A DNA stretch of 64,000 bases from Candidatus Gastranaerophilales bacterium (GTDB lineage: Bacteria; Cyanobacteriota; Vampirovibrionia; Gastranaerophilales; Gastranaerophilaceae), in assembly GCA_900767135.1 (NCBI GenBank), contig CAAFYU010000046.1, positions 1 through 64,000 on the forward strand, given 5' to 3'. Below are positions 49,780 to 59,135 of this stretch, in pieces; positions within the stretch are counted from its first letter, which is position 1, and every line of letters starts with the position of its first letter. The position numbers and the translations under genes are program-made. A model generated the notes under the pieces. The model was not told the DNA's origin. It ran no database searches and saw only the letters and a list, made by a program, of their open reading frames with translations.

Positions 49780-50114
49780 CCTCGGAGATACTGGTTTAGA
49801 GGCTAAGACGCCAAGATGCAAAGATACAAAGTCTGTTTCGGTTGAATTAATTTTTATTCCTTGCAACTTGATTAGATTATAATTAGCTGGATTCTTTCGC
49901 TGTCGCTCAGAATGACGAGAATAGCGACTATACATGAAAAATATCTGTAATGAAACTGTCACTCCGGACTCCGATCCGGAATCTGTTCTATGCTAAACGC
50001 TTGATTTTTCAGCCTTTTCAGAATGACGACTTTGTAATAAAACTTCACAACATAGCAATTTTTTACAATTTTACACTTTTATTTAAATAAAGATATAATA
50101 CAGGAGAAAAATAA
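49780..50114. repeat. Repeat-rich spacer with a composite dispersed repeat
   Basis: No gene is seen. AAGATGCAAAGATACAAAG (49812-49830) is followed by a family 1 palindrome (49885-49918), the same composite as in the MMPL gene at 41886-41968. A second palindromic block TCCGGACTCCGATCCGGA (49964-49981) and a truncated family 1 end (CAGAATGACGACTTTG, about 50020-50035) follow. The promoter and AGGAG ribosome binding site of the next gene lie at the end. Confidence 0.65.
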
Positions 50115-51437
50115 ATGAATTTAATTAATAGTGCAGAAACACTTATTAAAGGCTTGAAAAAATCAATGTTTGGTGGAATTGAAACCAAAAGTGCAGAAAA
50201 AGCCATAAGAGAAGTGGCAGAAGAAGGTGCTAAACAAATTAGTGACCTTTCTCAAACCGTATCATCTCAGTCTGCAAGAATTACACATTTAAGCTCCGAA
50301 GCAGAAAAAGCTACTCAAGAATTAAATATAGCAAACGCAAGAATAAATTATATGCGTGAAGAATTTGCTACTCAAAAAGGAATTTTAGCAGAAACAACAC
50401 AAAAATTATCTGAAACAAAAGCTGATTTGGCCAATGCAAAAGCAATTAAAAAAGGGGAATCAAAGTTAGCTGATGGAAGTATTCAAGAAATTAAATTAAA
50501 TAAGAATGGAACAAGAATGAAAAAAATAACTTCTGCTAACGGAAATGTTAAATCAGTAGAAGTAGAACAGCTTGACGGCTCTTATAGAAAAACAGAATTT
50601 GATCCACTTTCAGGAAAGCCAATTCAAACCAAGACTAATACAACCGGTAAAGAAGTCACTGTTGACTATAATACAGCAGGTAAAAGTACAAAAGTTTCGC
50701 CTAACGCTGAACCAAAACCAGAATTGTTAAAAACAACAAAAGAAGGAAATAAAATTGTTGAAGAATTTTCAGATGGCTCAAAAGCTATTCGAACACAAGT
50801 TGAACAAGGAAAAAGTCAAATTGAAAAATTCGATAAAAGTGGTAAGTTAGAAGAACTTTACCAAGAAGAAATTACAAAAGGTGGTTCAAAAAGAACTTTA
50901 CACATCGATTATAGCAATAATTCCAAAGTAGCAACACAAACTTGGTCATCAAATGAAGGCTATGAAACCGTAACTAAAAAAATCATTTCAACTGACCAAT
51001 TTGGCAAAGAATTTGTATCAGAAATTAAATATACTATTCCTGAAGGAGAATTTGTATATAGGCCTACAAAAACAGATATGTCAGGCAATATCACAGAAGG
51101 GAAAGCTGTTGCTAATTACAAATTGTCAGAGAATAGTGCCCCTCATCAAGCCAAAACAGTAACAACTTCTTTTAACATAGAACAAAATGATTTTTGGGGA
51201 CCACAGTTAAAAAGAAATAAAGATGTTGTAGTCACCAAAAACGGCGATGTAATGGAAAGAACCTACAAAGAAGAAGGAAATAATGTTTCATCAATAACTG
51301 CTCATACCGCTGACGGTAAAAAAATATTCAAAACAGATGATTTTGTATTCTCTGATTTTTATAAAAGAGAACCTTTAGAAGTACAATCACGTCTTAATAT
51401 TAATCCGAACTTAGATAATCAGAAACTTTTCTTTTAA
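50115..51437 (+). CDS. Coiled-coil protein with YD/RHS-like degenerate repeats
   Basis: 440 residues. Residues about 30-115 form a coiled coil (SAEKAIREVAEEG..., SQSARITHLSSEAEKATQEL, SETKADLANAKA). From about 120 the chain turns into short repeats of 20-25 residues of the kind 'G-x-x-x-x-x-x-x-D/N-G-x-x-x-K-x-x-x-D/T-x-x-G-K' (DGSYRKTEFDPLSGK, DGSKAIRTQVEQGKS, KFDKSGKLEELYQEE), reminiscent of YD/RHS-type repeats without their core. No signal peptide is seen. It may be a surface or structural protein. The function is unknown. Confidence 0.6.
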   Translation: MNLINSAETLIKGLKKSMFGGIETKSAEKAIREVAEEGAKQISDLSQTVSSQSARITHLSSEAEKATQELNIANARINYMREEFATQKGILAETTQKLSETKADLANAKAIKKGESKLADGSIQEIKLNKNGTRMKKITSANGNVKSVEVEQLDGSYRKTEFDPLSGKPIQTKTNTTGKEVTVDYNTAGKSTKVSPNAEPKPELLKTTKEGNKIVEEFSDGSKAIRTQVEQGKSQIEKFDKSGKLEELYQEEITKGGSKRTLHIDYSNNSKVATQTWSSNEGYETVTKKIISTDQFGKEFVSEIKYTIPEGEFVYRPTKTDMSGNITEGKAVANYKLSENSAPHQAKTVTTSFNIEQNDFWGPQLKRNKDVVVTKNGDVMERTYKEEGNNVSSITAHTADGKKIFKTDDFVFSDFYKREPLEVQSRLNINPNLDNQKLFF

Positions 51438-51480
51438 AGATTAATATTTGAAATATTTCATTATCTATAAAAGCAGTAAC

Positions 51481-51640
51481 CTCATATTAACTTCCTATAA
51501 AGTAAGTGGTAGGAAGATATGTTCTTAACGTCTTAATGTCTATTGTTCCTGAAACGACCTTAGTAACTTAGTAACTTCTTCTGATACGGACTTATCGTCT
51601 TAACGACTTATCGTCCTATCGTCCTTTATCCCTATGACCT
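51481..51640. repeat. Short-unit intergenic repeats
   Basis: Runs of related words such as CTTAGTAACTTAGTAACTT (near 51561-51580) and CGTCTTAACGACTTATCGTC plus CTATCGTC (51598-51622). The CTTAGTAAC words also occur at about 35520-35545, beside the family 1 copy there. No ORF is supported in this segment. Confidence 0.5.
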
Positions 51641-51889
51641 ACCTCTGAAATAGTCACAAATCAACGTTTTCTTGCGGGGAACAAGGTTGCGAACTCTTTC
51701 CATAAATGAGTTCTTTTCCGAATCTTCTAACTCTTTTTTTAGGATTGCTTTTTCCAAAACAACTTTATTATACAAGTCGGAGCACACTGTACTTTTGTCT
51801 ATGTGTGCTCTCAATTTTGCTAATTGTAGTTCTTTTTCTCTAATAGATTTGATAAGTTCTTTTTTCACTTTTAAGGACCTCTCGTACAT
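51632..51889 (-). CDS. Small coiled-coil hypothetical protein
   Basis: 85 residues, mostly helical and highly charged (LKVKKELIKSIREKELQLAK, LEKAILKKELEDSEKNS) and likely a coiled coil, with two Cys. No domain is recognised. The C terminus (CDYFRGRS) lies next to a repeat block. Codon pattern and charge are consistent with a real protein, but evidence is limited, and the ribosome binding site is weak. Confidence 0.4.
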   Translation of the reverse strand: MYERSLKVKKELIKSIREKELQLAKLRAHIDKSTVCSDLYNKVVLEKAILKKELEDSEKNSFMERVRNLVPRKKTLICDYFRGRS

Positions 51890-51946
51890 TATTAGAATAA
51901 AACTAATTATTAAATTTTAAATCGACTTTTTAAATGATTTAAATTC

Positions 51947-52495
51947 CTATGCAGGCAATAAATCATACTCATAACCGATTTTTAACGCTTTTTCATTCAA
52001 AGGTAGTAGATTTTTTCTGTGAGGTGGAATTACATTATCCAAAGCCTTGTTCAAAGTGTCCAAAGTCGTTAATTTGCTTACCTTTGCAACAATTCCCAAT
52101 GCCAAAATATTTGCCATTCTTACGTTTCCGATTTCTTCATCTGCAAGTTTTGTAATCGGTGCAAAAACGTAGTTAATATCGGTTCTTGGTTTGTTTTCTT
52201 CGACAAGAGTTGAGTTTGCGATAATCCAACCGCCTTTTTTAATTTTAGGCAAAAATCTGTCAAAAGATGCTTGGTTCAATGCAACAATAAAATCTGCATC
52301 AGGTTTATTTACTTCACTAACATCTTCGTCGCTGGTTACGATTTCACAATTTACTGTTCCGCCACGCATTTCGGCACCATAAGACGGGTACCAAGTCACG
52401 TTTTTGTTGTCAATCATAAAGGCGTTAGCCAAAACTTCTCCGGCTAAAAGTACGCCCTGTCCGCCAAATCCTGCTATTATAAAGTTATGTTCCAT
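51947..52495 (-). CDS. 2-oxoacid:ferredoxin oxidoreductase, gamma subunit
   Basis: 182 residues, the gamma (KorC/VorC-type) subunit: HNFIIAGFGGQGVLLAGEVL, VTWYPSYGAEMRGGTVNCEI, NKPDADFIVALNQASFDRF and the NVRMANILALGIVAKVSK segment. It belongs with the alpha, beta and ferredoxin genes upstream (54.7-52.6 kb) but is separated from the beta gene by a MITE-like element (52515-52628), an insertion into the operon. It has a ribosome binding site (AAGGAAAC). The enzyme decarboxylates a 2-oxoacid to its acyl-CoA with reduction of ferredoxin. Confidence 0.88.
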   Translation of the reverse strand: MEHNFIIAGFGGQGVLLAGEVLANAFMIDNKNVTWYPSYGAEMRGGTVNCEIVTSDEDVSEVNKPDADFIVALNQASFDRFLPKIKKGGWIIANSTLVEENKPRTDINYVFAPITKLADEEIGNVRMANILALGIVAKVSKLTTLDTLNKALDNVIPPHRKNLLPLNEKALKIGYEYDLLPA

Positions 52496-52514
52496 TGTTG
52501 TTTCCTTTTTATTT

Positions 52515-52628
52515 AAGTGAATGGTGAGTAGTGAATCGTGAATGGTTCTTATCGTTCACTTCGTTCAAAAATATTTTGTTATAGTCCATAAATGGTCTAT
52601 TCACCACTCACCATTCACTACTCACTTA
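52515..52628. repeat. MITE-like element with GTGAGTAGTGA-type inverted ends, copy 2
   Basis: About 114 bp with imperfect terminal inverted repeats (AAGTGAATGGTGAGTAGTGA at 52515-52534 and, on the other strand at the far end, AAGTGAGTAGTGAATGGTGA). The inner GTTCACTTCGTTC parallels the CTCACTCCGTTCG of copy 1 at 12945. It is located exactly between the beta and gamma subunit genes of the oxidoreductase and overlaps the beta stop by a few bases. Confidence 0.65.
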
Positions 52629-53381
52629 TTTTTCAGTTACGGTTACGTCCTTATACGTTCCTAGCTTAAACACCGGCATCATTTCGTTACGAACTCTTTC
52701 GTGTGCCTTGTCCGGAGTCATTTTCCAGTTTGTCGGGCATGTTGAAAGAATTTCAACAAAACCAAAGCCTAAGCCTTTTAGTTGAACTTCAAAAGCTTTT
52801 TTGATTGCCTGTTTTGCTTTTCTGATATTTGCAACAGTATCTAGCGAAACTCTTGCTGAAAAGGCTGTTCCGTCGCACAATGCAATGTGTTCAGCAATTT
52901 TTATCGGATAACCGTAGTATTCAACATTTCTTCCTGTTGGAGAAGTTGTTGTTTTTTGCCCTAAAAGGGTTGTAGGTCCAAGCTGTCCGCCTGTCATGCC
53001 GTAAGTCGTATTGTTTATACAAATTGCGGTAATATTTTCACCTCTAAGTGCAGCGTGCATACCTTCTGCCAAACCGATTGAAGCAAAGTCGCCATCTCCT
53101 TGATATGTAAATACAACTTTGTCAGGTCTTGCACGTTTAATCCCTGTTGCCTCTGCAATTGCTCTTCCATGAGGAGCTTCCAAAGAGTCAACATTGATAA
53201 AATCGTAAGCCGTTACAGAACAACCGATTGAGGCTGAAAGAATTGTGTTCTCACGAACATTGAGTTCATCTAAAACTTCTGCCACAAGTCTAACCGCAAC
53301 ACCGTGGTCGCACCCTGGGCAAAATGAGTATTTTACGTCACCTTTTAGTGAGTCAGGTAGTTTAAAAACTTGTGTTTCCAT
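52626..53381 (-). CDS. 2-oxoacid:ferredoxin oxidoreductase, beta (TPP) subunit
   Basis: 251 residues. It carries the thiamine-diphosphate-binding domain: FCPGCDHGVAVRLVAEVLDE, SIGCSVTAYDFINVDSLEAPHGRA with the GDG-type motif in FTYQGDGDFASIGLAEGMHA and CINNTTYGMTGGQ downstream. Its start overlaps the end of the alpha gene (53381), so the two subunits are translationally coupled. It works with alpha, gamma and a ferredoxin subunit in a CoA-dependent oxidative decarboxylation. Confidence 0.9.
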   Translation of the reverse strand: METQVFKLPDSLKGDVKYSFCPGCDHGVAVRLVAEVLDELNVRENTILSASIGCSVTAYDFINVDSLEAPHGRAIAEATGIKRARPDKVVFTYQGDGDFASIGLAEGMHAALRGENITAICINNTTYGMTGGQLGPTTLLGQKTTTSPTGRNVEYYGYPIKIAEHIALCDGTAFSARVSLDTVANIRKAKQAIKKAFEVQLKGLGFGFVEILSTCPTNWKMTPDKAHERVRNEMMPVFKLGTYKDVTVTEK

Positions 53382-54445
53382 TATAATAATTCCTCGATTC
53401 TTTTAACAATTTCATCTGCTGATGGTGGAGCACCAACGCCTTTATTTACCAAGTCCACAGGGCATGCTCCATTCACTGCAAGTCTAACATCATTTACCAT
53501 TTGTCCCATATTTACTTCAACTGTTACAAATCGTTTTGCGGTTTTTGAAAGTTCTGCCAATCTTTTTGATGGGAACGGGAACAAAGTAATTGGTCTTAAA
53601 ATACCTGCTTTAATACCTTTTTCACGAAGTTTTTTCATTGCAGTTTTTACGTTTCTTGAAGTGCTACCGAATGAAACAAGAACGATATCAGCATCTTCTG
53701 TATTAATTTCTTCCCACTCGGTTTCGTTTTCTTCCAAAGCTTTGTATTTTGCAAAAAGTTTGTCTAAGAACACACATTGCTTGTCAGCAAGCGGAGCGTA
53801 AGAGCGAATAATTCTTGCTTCTCTGCCTTTTGCACCTGTCAATGCCCATTCTGATGTGTCGACTTCCGGATACGGATAGTCGTAAAATTCAACAGGTTCC
53901 ATCATTTGACCCAAAAGTCCGTCAGCCAACAAAACTGTCGGATTTTTGTATTTTTGAGCAAGATAGAATGCTTTGTAAGTCAAATCAACGCATTCTTGAA
54001 CAGTAGATGGAGCTAGAACGATTAATTTGTAATCACCGTTTCCGCCCCCTTTTGTTGCTTGGAAGTAGTCGCCTTGTGATGGGTATATGTTTCCAAGCCC
54101 AGGACCGCCTCTCATAACGCTAACTAACACAACAGGCAATTCATCAGCTGTTGCATAAGACAAGCCTTCTTGCATAAGTGCAACCGCACAAGATGAAGAC
54201 GAAGTCATCGCCTTAACACCTGTTGATACCGCACCGATAACCATATTTATCGCCGCAAGTTCGCTTTCGGCAGAAACATAAGCACGTTTCAATTCTTGCA
54301 TTTTACCGCTTAAAAATTCCCCAATTTCACTTTGAGGAGTGATAGGATAACCGAAATAGCATTGGCAACCTGCAAGTACAGCTGCATTTGCTATTGCGTA
54401 ATTTCCTTTTGTTAATACTTTTTTATTTGTTGAACAAACTGTCAT
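53381..54445 (-). CDS. vorB: 2-oxoacid:ferredoxin oxidoreductase, alpha subunit (VorB-like)
   Basis: 354 residues. The N-terminal domain has KGNYAIANAAVLAGCQCYFGYPITPQSEIGEF and AESELAAINMVIGAVSTG, then TSSSSCAVALMQEGLSYATADELPVVLVSVMRGGPGLG and the SQGDYFQATKGGGNGDYKLIVLAPSTVQE segment, typical of VorB-type alpha subunits. The likely substrate is a branched-chain 2-oxoacid (3-methyl-2-oxobutanoate), though 2-oxoglutarate cannot be excluded. It starts 24 bases after the ferredoxin subunit stop and overlaps the beta subunit by one base. Confidence 0.85.
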   Translation of the reverse strand: MTVCSTNKKVLTKGNYAIANAAVLAGCQCYFGYPITPQSEIGEFLSGKMQELKRAYVSAESELAAINMVIGAVSTGVKAMTSSSSCAVALMQEGLSYATADELPVVLVSVMRGGPGLGNIYPSQGDYFQATKGGGNGDYKLIVLAPSTVQECVDLTYKAFYLAQKYKNPTVLLADGLLGQMMEPVEFYDYPYPEVDTSEWALTGAKGREARIIRSYAPLADKQCVFLDKLFAKYKALEENETEWEEINTEDADIVLVSFGSTSRNVKTAMKKLREKGIKAGILRPITLFPFPSKRLAELSKTAKRFVTVEVNMGQMVNDVRLAVNGACPVDLVNKGVGAPPSADEIVKRIEELL

Positions 54446-54469
54446 ATTTTTTCCTTCAATTATATAAAA

Positions 54470-54682
54470 TTAACCTTTGTAAACTTCTGTAATCGCCAAA
54501 TCAGGACATCTCATTGCACACATTGCACAACCAAGACATTCATGGTTAGGGTCATTGAATTCAACAATATGAACCCCGAGTTTATTGGTTTCTTCACTGA
54601 TTTTTAACAATTTTTTCGGGCATTCTTGAATACAAAGATAACATGCCTTACATTTGTCTTTATTTATTACTATTCGGCTCAT
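54470..54682 (-). CDS. 2x[4Fe-4S] ferredoxin subunit of the 2-oxoacid oxidoreductase
   Basis: 70 residues with two clusters: C-x2-C-x2-C-x3-CP (CKACYLCIQECPKK) and C-x2-C-x2-C-x3-CP (CLGCAMCAMRCPDL). It accepts electrons from the TPP subunit and passes them to soluble ferredoxin. It is the first gene of the four-gene operon (ferredoxin, alpha, beta, gamma), with a ribosome binding site (AGAGGTG). Its start is divergent from a large coiled-coil gene. Confidence 0.92.
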   Translation of the reverse strand: MSRIVINKDKCKACYLCIQECPKKLLKISEETNKLGVHIVEFNDPNHECLGCAMCAMRCPDLAITEVYKG

Positions 54683-54852
54683 TTACACCTCTTATTCCTT
54701 TGTCTAATCCATATTATAACACTGAAATCAAAAAACAAGCACTTTATCTTTACAATTGTAATAATACTCGTTAAGAGTTTGCCAGAAATGGTATTCTTTT
54801 GGTAATATATATATGAAATAGTGGGATATGTGTATAACGAAAGTGAAGATAG

Positions 54853-57696
54853 ATGGCACCAACCGTAGATGAAATCGCTAAAACCCTTGATATAATGCGT
54901 AAAGAAGATGAACGCAATGTTGAGAAATTTGATAGAATTTTAACAAATATTAATGAAAAATTAGAATTTATGAATTCTGATAACGAATCTGTTGAGATGA
55001 TTAAAATGTATCTCACCGAGTTGAAAAACATTGTAAACAGTGACTTTAACTCAACAGATGAAAAGCTTGAAAATGTCGATGCAAAACTCGACAAATCTCT
55101 TGACATATCTTCACATATTAAAGATTTATCAGAAAGCTTGAAGGAATATATTACGGAACTTGACGAAGCTTCAAGAGCTTTGGAAATTGAAGGTGCAAAT
55201 AATATTTCTGAAAAACTGGTTGATTTGGAAGAAGTTGTTGTACATTCTTCTGAAAACTATGAACAAAATTTACACGTTTTAGATGGAAAAATTTCTGAAT
55301 TTTCAACAATAGTAGAAGGTATTAAAAACCTTACAGACGACAAGATTTCTGCCTCATTGGGAGAAATTAACGACGTAAGAGCTGAATTAGAAACTGTTAA
55401 AGATTATTTAATAAATATGAAAAACTCTGCTGATGAAAAAACAGTTTCATCAATTCAAACATTTGAGGACGGAGTTGAGCGAATTATTTCTGAAATCGCA
55501 CAAATTTCAGATAAATCTTCGCAAGAAACTAACGAAAACATAAATGCTGAACTTGCAAAAATTGAAGAAAAATTTGATGCACTTTTATCATCTGTAATTG
55601 ATTTGAAAGTTGATAAAAAAGAGGATTTAAAGGCGGAGTTTATTGAAAAACTAACGAATTTAAAACAGGAAGTTGAACTCGTAAATACTGATATAGTTGA
55701 TGTTTTGCAGAATAAATCTGATGAAATTTTGCAAGCTTTTGAACCTCTAAAAACATCAATTGATACTTTGAAAGATTTTGGTTTTTCTGATATTTTGGAA
55801 AAGATTAAGTTGGAACTTGAAACATCTTTTTTGAATTTCAGTGTTGATATTAACGGCGAGCTTGCGACAACATCAGAAGCTGTTTCCAGATTAGAACAGG
55901 CTTACAAAGAAACTTTCAATAAAATTGAAGTTATCGAGAATTGTGTTTCAGAAAAACTTCACGAAAAGCTTGAACTTGTCAATGTTACAGTTGAAAATAA
56001 TGCTCATGATGTGAAAGAGTTTTTTGAACAGAAATTGGAAGAATATTCAAAAAATTTGAGTGAAATTGTTGAAGAAAATAATGTAAAAGTTGTCGATTCT
56101 GTTGACAATTTGAAAACTGAAATTTCAGCAAGACTTGACGATTTTAATGAAGGACAAAAAGAAATTACAGAGCAAAATAATGTAATTTCTGCCAACATAT
56201 CAACCCTTGGTGACAGCTTAAAGAATTACGTCCAATCTGCTTGCGAAAACACAATCGAAAAATACAGCCCGCTTGAAACTAAAACATCACTTGAAGCGTT
56301 GAGAGATAAAATTAACGAATTTGTTGCAATGTCGAAAGTAGAATCTGCAAATTCAAAAGTCGCACTTGAAGAATTAGATAAAAACTTAAACCAAAATTTA
56401 ACAGAAATTTCTGATAGCAACCAAGATGTTTCTCAAATGATTTCTTCATTGCACGACAAAATCGATGTAATGGTTGCGGATTCATCATTTGATGAGTTAA
56501 ATTACAGGTTAGATGAAGTTTCGGAAACAGAAGACAAAGTTTCTGAAATGCTTTCTGCTTTGCACGAAAAAGTCGATATTATTGCAATGGACACGTCCGA
56601 TTTTGATATTGTGGACGAGATTTCTGATATTAAGGATTTGATTTTTGAACAGAGAAAGTATTTTGAAACGGCATCTGATGAAAAAGCTGTTGAAATTGAC
56701 AAATATTTAAAAGATGTTTTAACAAAGCTTGAAAACGTTGACTTAGAGAAGAGTTCCGAAGATATCAAAGACTCTATTATGAATGCACTTGTGTCGCTTG
56801 TTGATCAAATTTCTTTTGTTGAAGAAACAGAAGAAATAAAAGATTTTGTGGAAGAAAAAACAGATATTATCAACAAAAACTTAATAGCAGTTCAAAACCA
56901 GCTTAAACAAATTGCAAGTTCCGGTGACGATTTTGACTATTCTTACACCTTGCAAGATGTAGAATCTGACATTGCAAAATTAAGACTTGCAATAACTCAT
57001 CTTTCAGGAAACGATTACGAAAGTCTTTCTGGCGACATAAAAAAAATTGTGACATCTGTTGAAGGCTTGGAAAACTCTTTAACACAAGATCAAATTGTTG
57101 ACTTGAAAAATGACATTGAAAAATTGAACGAAGATATTTTGAGCATAAGTTCAAGAACCAATAAACTTTTATTGTCATCAGATGAGTCCTACAAGGCTCT
57201 AAACGACGGCTTGAACAACTTTGGAGAACTTGTTAAAAATCTTGATAATAGAATAAATTACATTGCCAACACTCGTGCAACAGAAAGACTTGAACGCAAA
57301 ATCGACAATATTCAATCAATGTCGACAGAATCCTTGAACACAGATAAAGTTTTCCATCAAGTAATGATGTACCTTGGTGAATGGATTGATTCTTCAACCG
57401 AAAGTATTTCAAATATTACTGAAAAAGCTTCTGAAATAACAAATATCAAAGAAGAAATAAATGAATTAAAATCTGTTGTGCCGGAAAAAGTTGAGTTGCT
57501 CAATGAGCTTGAAAACAAATTTGAGCAGCAAGAAGCTCGTATCGACAGGTTGGAAATGAAACTTGACAAAGTTTTGTCGACACTTGAAGAAAAAGATGAT
57601 ATGGTGTTAAATAGAAAAGTGGATAAGCTGGAAAAAATGCTATCCAGACTTGGAAATAATATAGAAAAGCTCACATCTTATGTTGATGAAGACTAA
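54853..57696 (+). CDS. Giant coiled-coil protein
   Basis: 947 residues, almost entirely heptad-like and acidic (Glu, Asp, Lys, Leu, Ile, Asn), without signal peptide or membrane segment. Repeated units such as 'ISDSNQDVSQMISSLHDKIDVM' and 'SETEDKVSEMLSALHEKVDI' show internal duplication near residues 510-580. No ATPase head (Walker A/B) is present, so it is not SMC or MukB-like. The fold is probably a long rod. The gene overlaps the following GlcD-type gene by 17 bases and is probably co-transcribed. Possible roles are cytoskeletal scaffold or cell-shape protein, but this is only inference. Confidence 0.65.
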   Translation: MAPTVDEIAKTLDIMRKEDERNVEKFDRILTNINEKLEFMNSDNESVEMIKMYLTELKNIVNSDFNSTDEKLENVDAKLDKSLDISSHIKDLSESLKEYITELDEASRALEIEGANNISEKLVDLEEVVVHSSENYEQNLHVLDGKISEFSTIVEGIKNLTDDKISASLGEINDVRAELETVKDYLINMKNSADEKTVSSIQTFEDGVERIISEIAQISDKSSQETNENINAELAKIEEKFDALLSSVIDLKVDKKEDLKAEFIEKLTNLKQEVELVNTDIVDVLQNKSDEILQAFEPLKTSIDTLKDFGFSDILEKIKLELETSFLNFSVDINGELATTSEAVSRLEQAYKETFNKIEVIENCVSEKLHEKLELVNVTVENNAHDVKEFFEQKLEEYSKNLSEIVEENNVKVVDSVDNLKTEISARLDDFNEGQKEITEQNNVISANISTLGDSLKNYVQSACENTIEKYSPLETKTSLEALRDKINEFVAMSKVESANSKVALEELDKNLNQNLTEISDSNQDVSQMISSLHDKIDVMVADSSFDELNYRLDEVSETEDKVSEMLSALHEKVDIIAMDTSDFDIVDEISDIKDLIFEQRKYFETASDEKAVEIDKYLKDVLTKLENVDLEKSSEDIKDSIMNALVSLVDQISFVEETEEIKDFVEEKTDIINKNLIAVQNQLKQIASSGDDFDYSYTLQDVESDIAKLRLAITHLSGNDYESLSGDIKKIVTSVEGLENSLTQDQIVDLKNDIEKLNEDILSISSRTNKLLLSSDESYKALNDGLNNFGELVKNLDNRINYIANTRATERLERKIDNIQSMSTESLNTDKVFHQVMMYLGEWIDSSTESISNITEKASEITNIKEEINELKSVVPEKVELLNELENKFEQQEARIDRLEMKLDKVLSTLEEKDDMVLNRKVDKLEKMLSRLGNNIEKLTSYVDED

Positions 57697-59068
57697 TAAA
57701 CTAATCTCAGACTTGAAAAAAACTCTCTCTTCTTGCAATGTTTTGGAAACATTGGAAGAGCGTTACGCCTATGCACAAGATGCCACAAATATTAAAGAGA
57801 TTAAAAATCTGCCAGATGTGGTGGTTTTTGTTGAAAATATTGAGCAAGTGCAAAATGTTGTTAAACTTGCTAATAAGTATAAAACTCCGATAATTTGTAG
57901 AGGGGCAGGAACAAATGTTGTCGGTGCATGTTCGACCGAACATGGTGGGATTATTCTTAATTTTTCTAAAATGAATAAGATTTTAGAAATTAACCGTGAA
58001 AATATGACCGCAAGAGTCCAGTCAGGTGTAGTTTTGGGGGATTTACAAAAGGCTGTTGAAAGTTTTGGTCTTTTTTATCCGCCAGATCCGTCTAATCTTG
58101 CAGTTTCCACAATCGGCGGAAGCATTGCTCAATCATCAGGTGGTGCAAAGTCTTTCAAATACGGTACTACAAAAGATTACGTGATTGATATGAAAGTTGT
58201 AATGGCGAACGGTGAAATTCTTCAAACCGGTTCAAATACTATTAAAAACGCTACAGGTTACAATTTGAACACGCTTTTTGTAGGCTCTGAAGGAACTTTG
58301 GGGATTGTTATTGAGGCAACTATAAAACTAATTCCAAAACCTGAGAGCAAAAAGGTTTTAATGGCATATTTTGATACCGTAAAAACGGCAGTTTCTGCGG
58401 TAAACAAGATTATTGAACACAGAATTTTCCCTGCAACGATTGATTTTATGGACAAAAACGCAATTCAAACAGTTGAAAAGTTTTATCCGGCAAATCTTTT
58501 GACCGATAAAGAAGCTGCTTTAATTATTGAAATAGACGGCTTTGAATGCTCAATGGATTATCAGGAAAAAATTATTGTGGATATTTTGAATTCCAGTGAT
58601 GCATCTGCAATACAGGCTTCTCACAACGAAGAGGAATACAATAGAATTTGGACTGCAAGACGGTCTTCAATGGGAGCTTGTGCTAAAATGAAACCTAATG
58701 TCACGACAGACGACGTCATTGTTCCTCGCGAAAATCTTGAAAAATTAGTGCTCGGAATTCGTGAAATTTGCGAAAAATATAATTTAGCAGTTTGTATGGT
58801 CGGACATGTGGGCGACGGTAGTGTTCACCCGCAAATACCGATTGACTATTCAGACGAGAACGAATACCAACGATATAAACTTGCAAAAAGTGAAATTTAT
58901 AACTTGACTGCAAAATTGGGTGGAATTTTGTCTGGCGAACATGGAGTTGGTTCACTAAAACGCGAACATATCAATAAAGTTGTAAACTCTGTTGCACTGG
59001 ATTATATGCGTCAAATCAAAAAAACTTTCGACCCAAATAATATCTTAAATCCGTATAAAATTTTTTAA
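57680..59068 (+). CDS. FAD-linked oxidase of the GlcD family
   Basis: 462 residues. The N-terminal FAD-binding PCMH domain (about 35-215) has the PDVVVFVENIEQVQNVVKLA start, then CRGAGTNVVGACSTEHGGII and PPDPSNLAVSTIGGSIAQSS. The C-terminal FAD_oxidase_C domain includes TARRSSMGACAKMKPNVTTD, CMVGHVGDGSVHPQIPIDY and LSGEHGVGSLKREHI. The family oxidises D-lactate, glycolate or D-2-hydroxyacids. No companion Fe-S subunit is adjacent. It overlaps the coiled-coil gene upstream. Confidence 0.9.
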   Translation: MLMKTNKLISDLKKTLSSCNVLETLEERYAYAQDATNIKEIKNLPDVVVFVENIEQVQNVVKLANKYKTPIICRGAGTNVVGACSTEHGGIILNFSKMNKILEINRENMTARVQSGVVLGDLQKAVESFGLFYPPDPSNLAVSTIGGSIAQSSGGAKSFKYGTTKDYVIDMKVVMANGEILQTGSNTIKNATGYNLNTLFVGSEGTLGIVIEATIKLIPKPESKKVLMAYFDTVKTAVSAVNKIIEHRIFPATIDFMDKNAIQTVEKFYPANLLTDKEAALIIEIDGFECSMDYQEKIIVDILNSSDASAIQASHNEEEYNRIWTARRSSMGACAKMKPNVTTDDVIVPRENLEKLVLGIREICEKYNLAVCMVGHVGDGSVHPQIPIDYSDENEYQRYKLAKSEIYNLTAKLGGILSGEHGVGSLKREHINKVVNSVALDYMRQIKKTFDPNNILNPYKIF

Positions 59069-59135
59069 ACTTCAAGTGATTGAATGATGGCAAAGAAGAA
59101 ATTTCACTGTAAAATTTTTCTAAAAGGAGTAAAAA

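Noticed and set aside
54853..57696. SMC/MukB-like or chemoreceptor protein
   Set aside because: No Walker motifs, hinge, membrane segment or signalling hairpin is visible.
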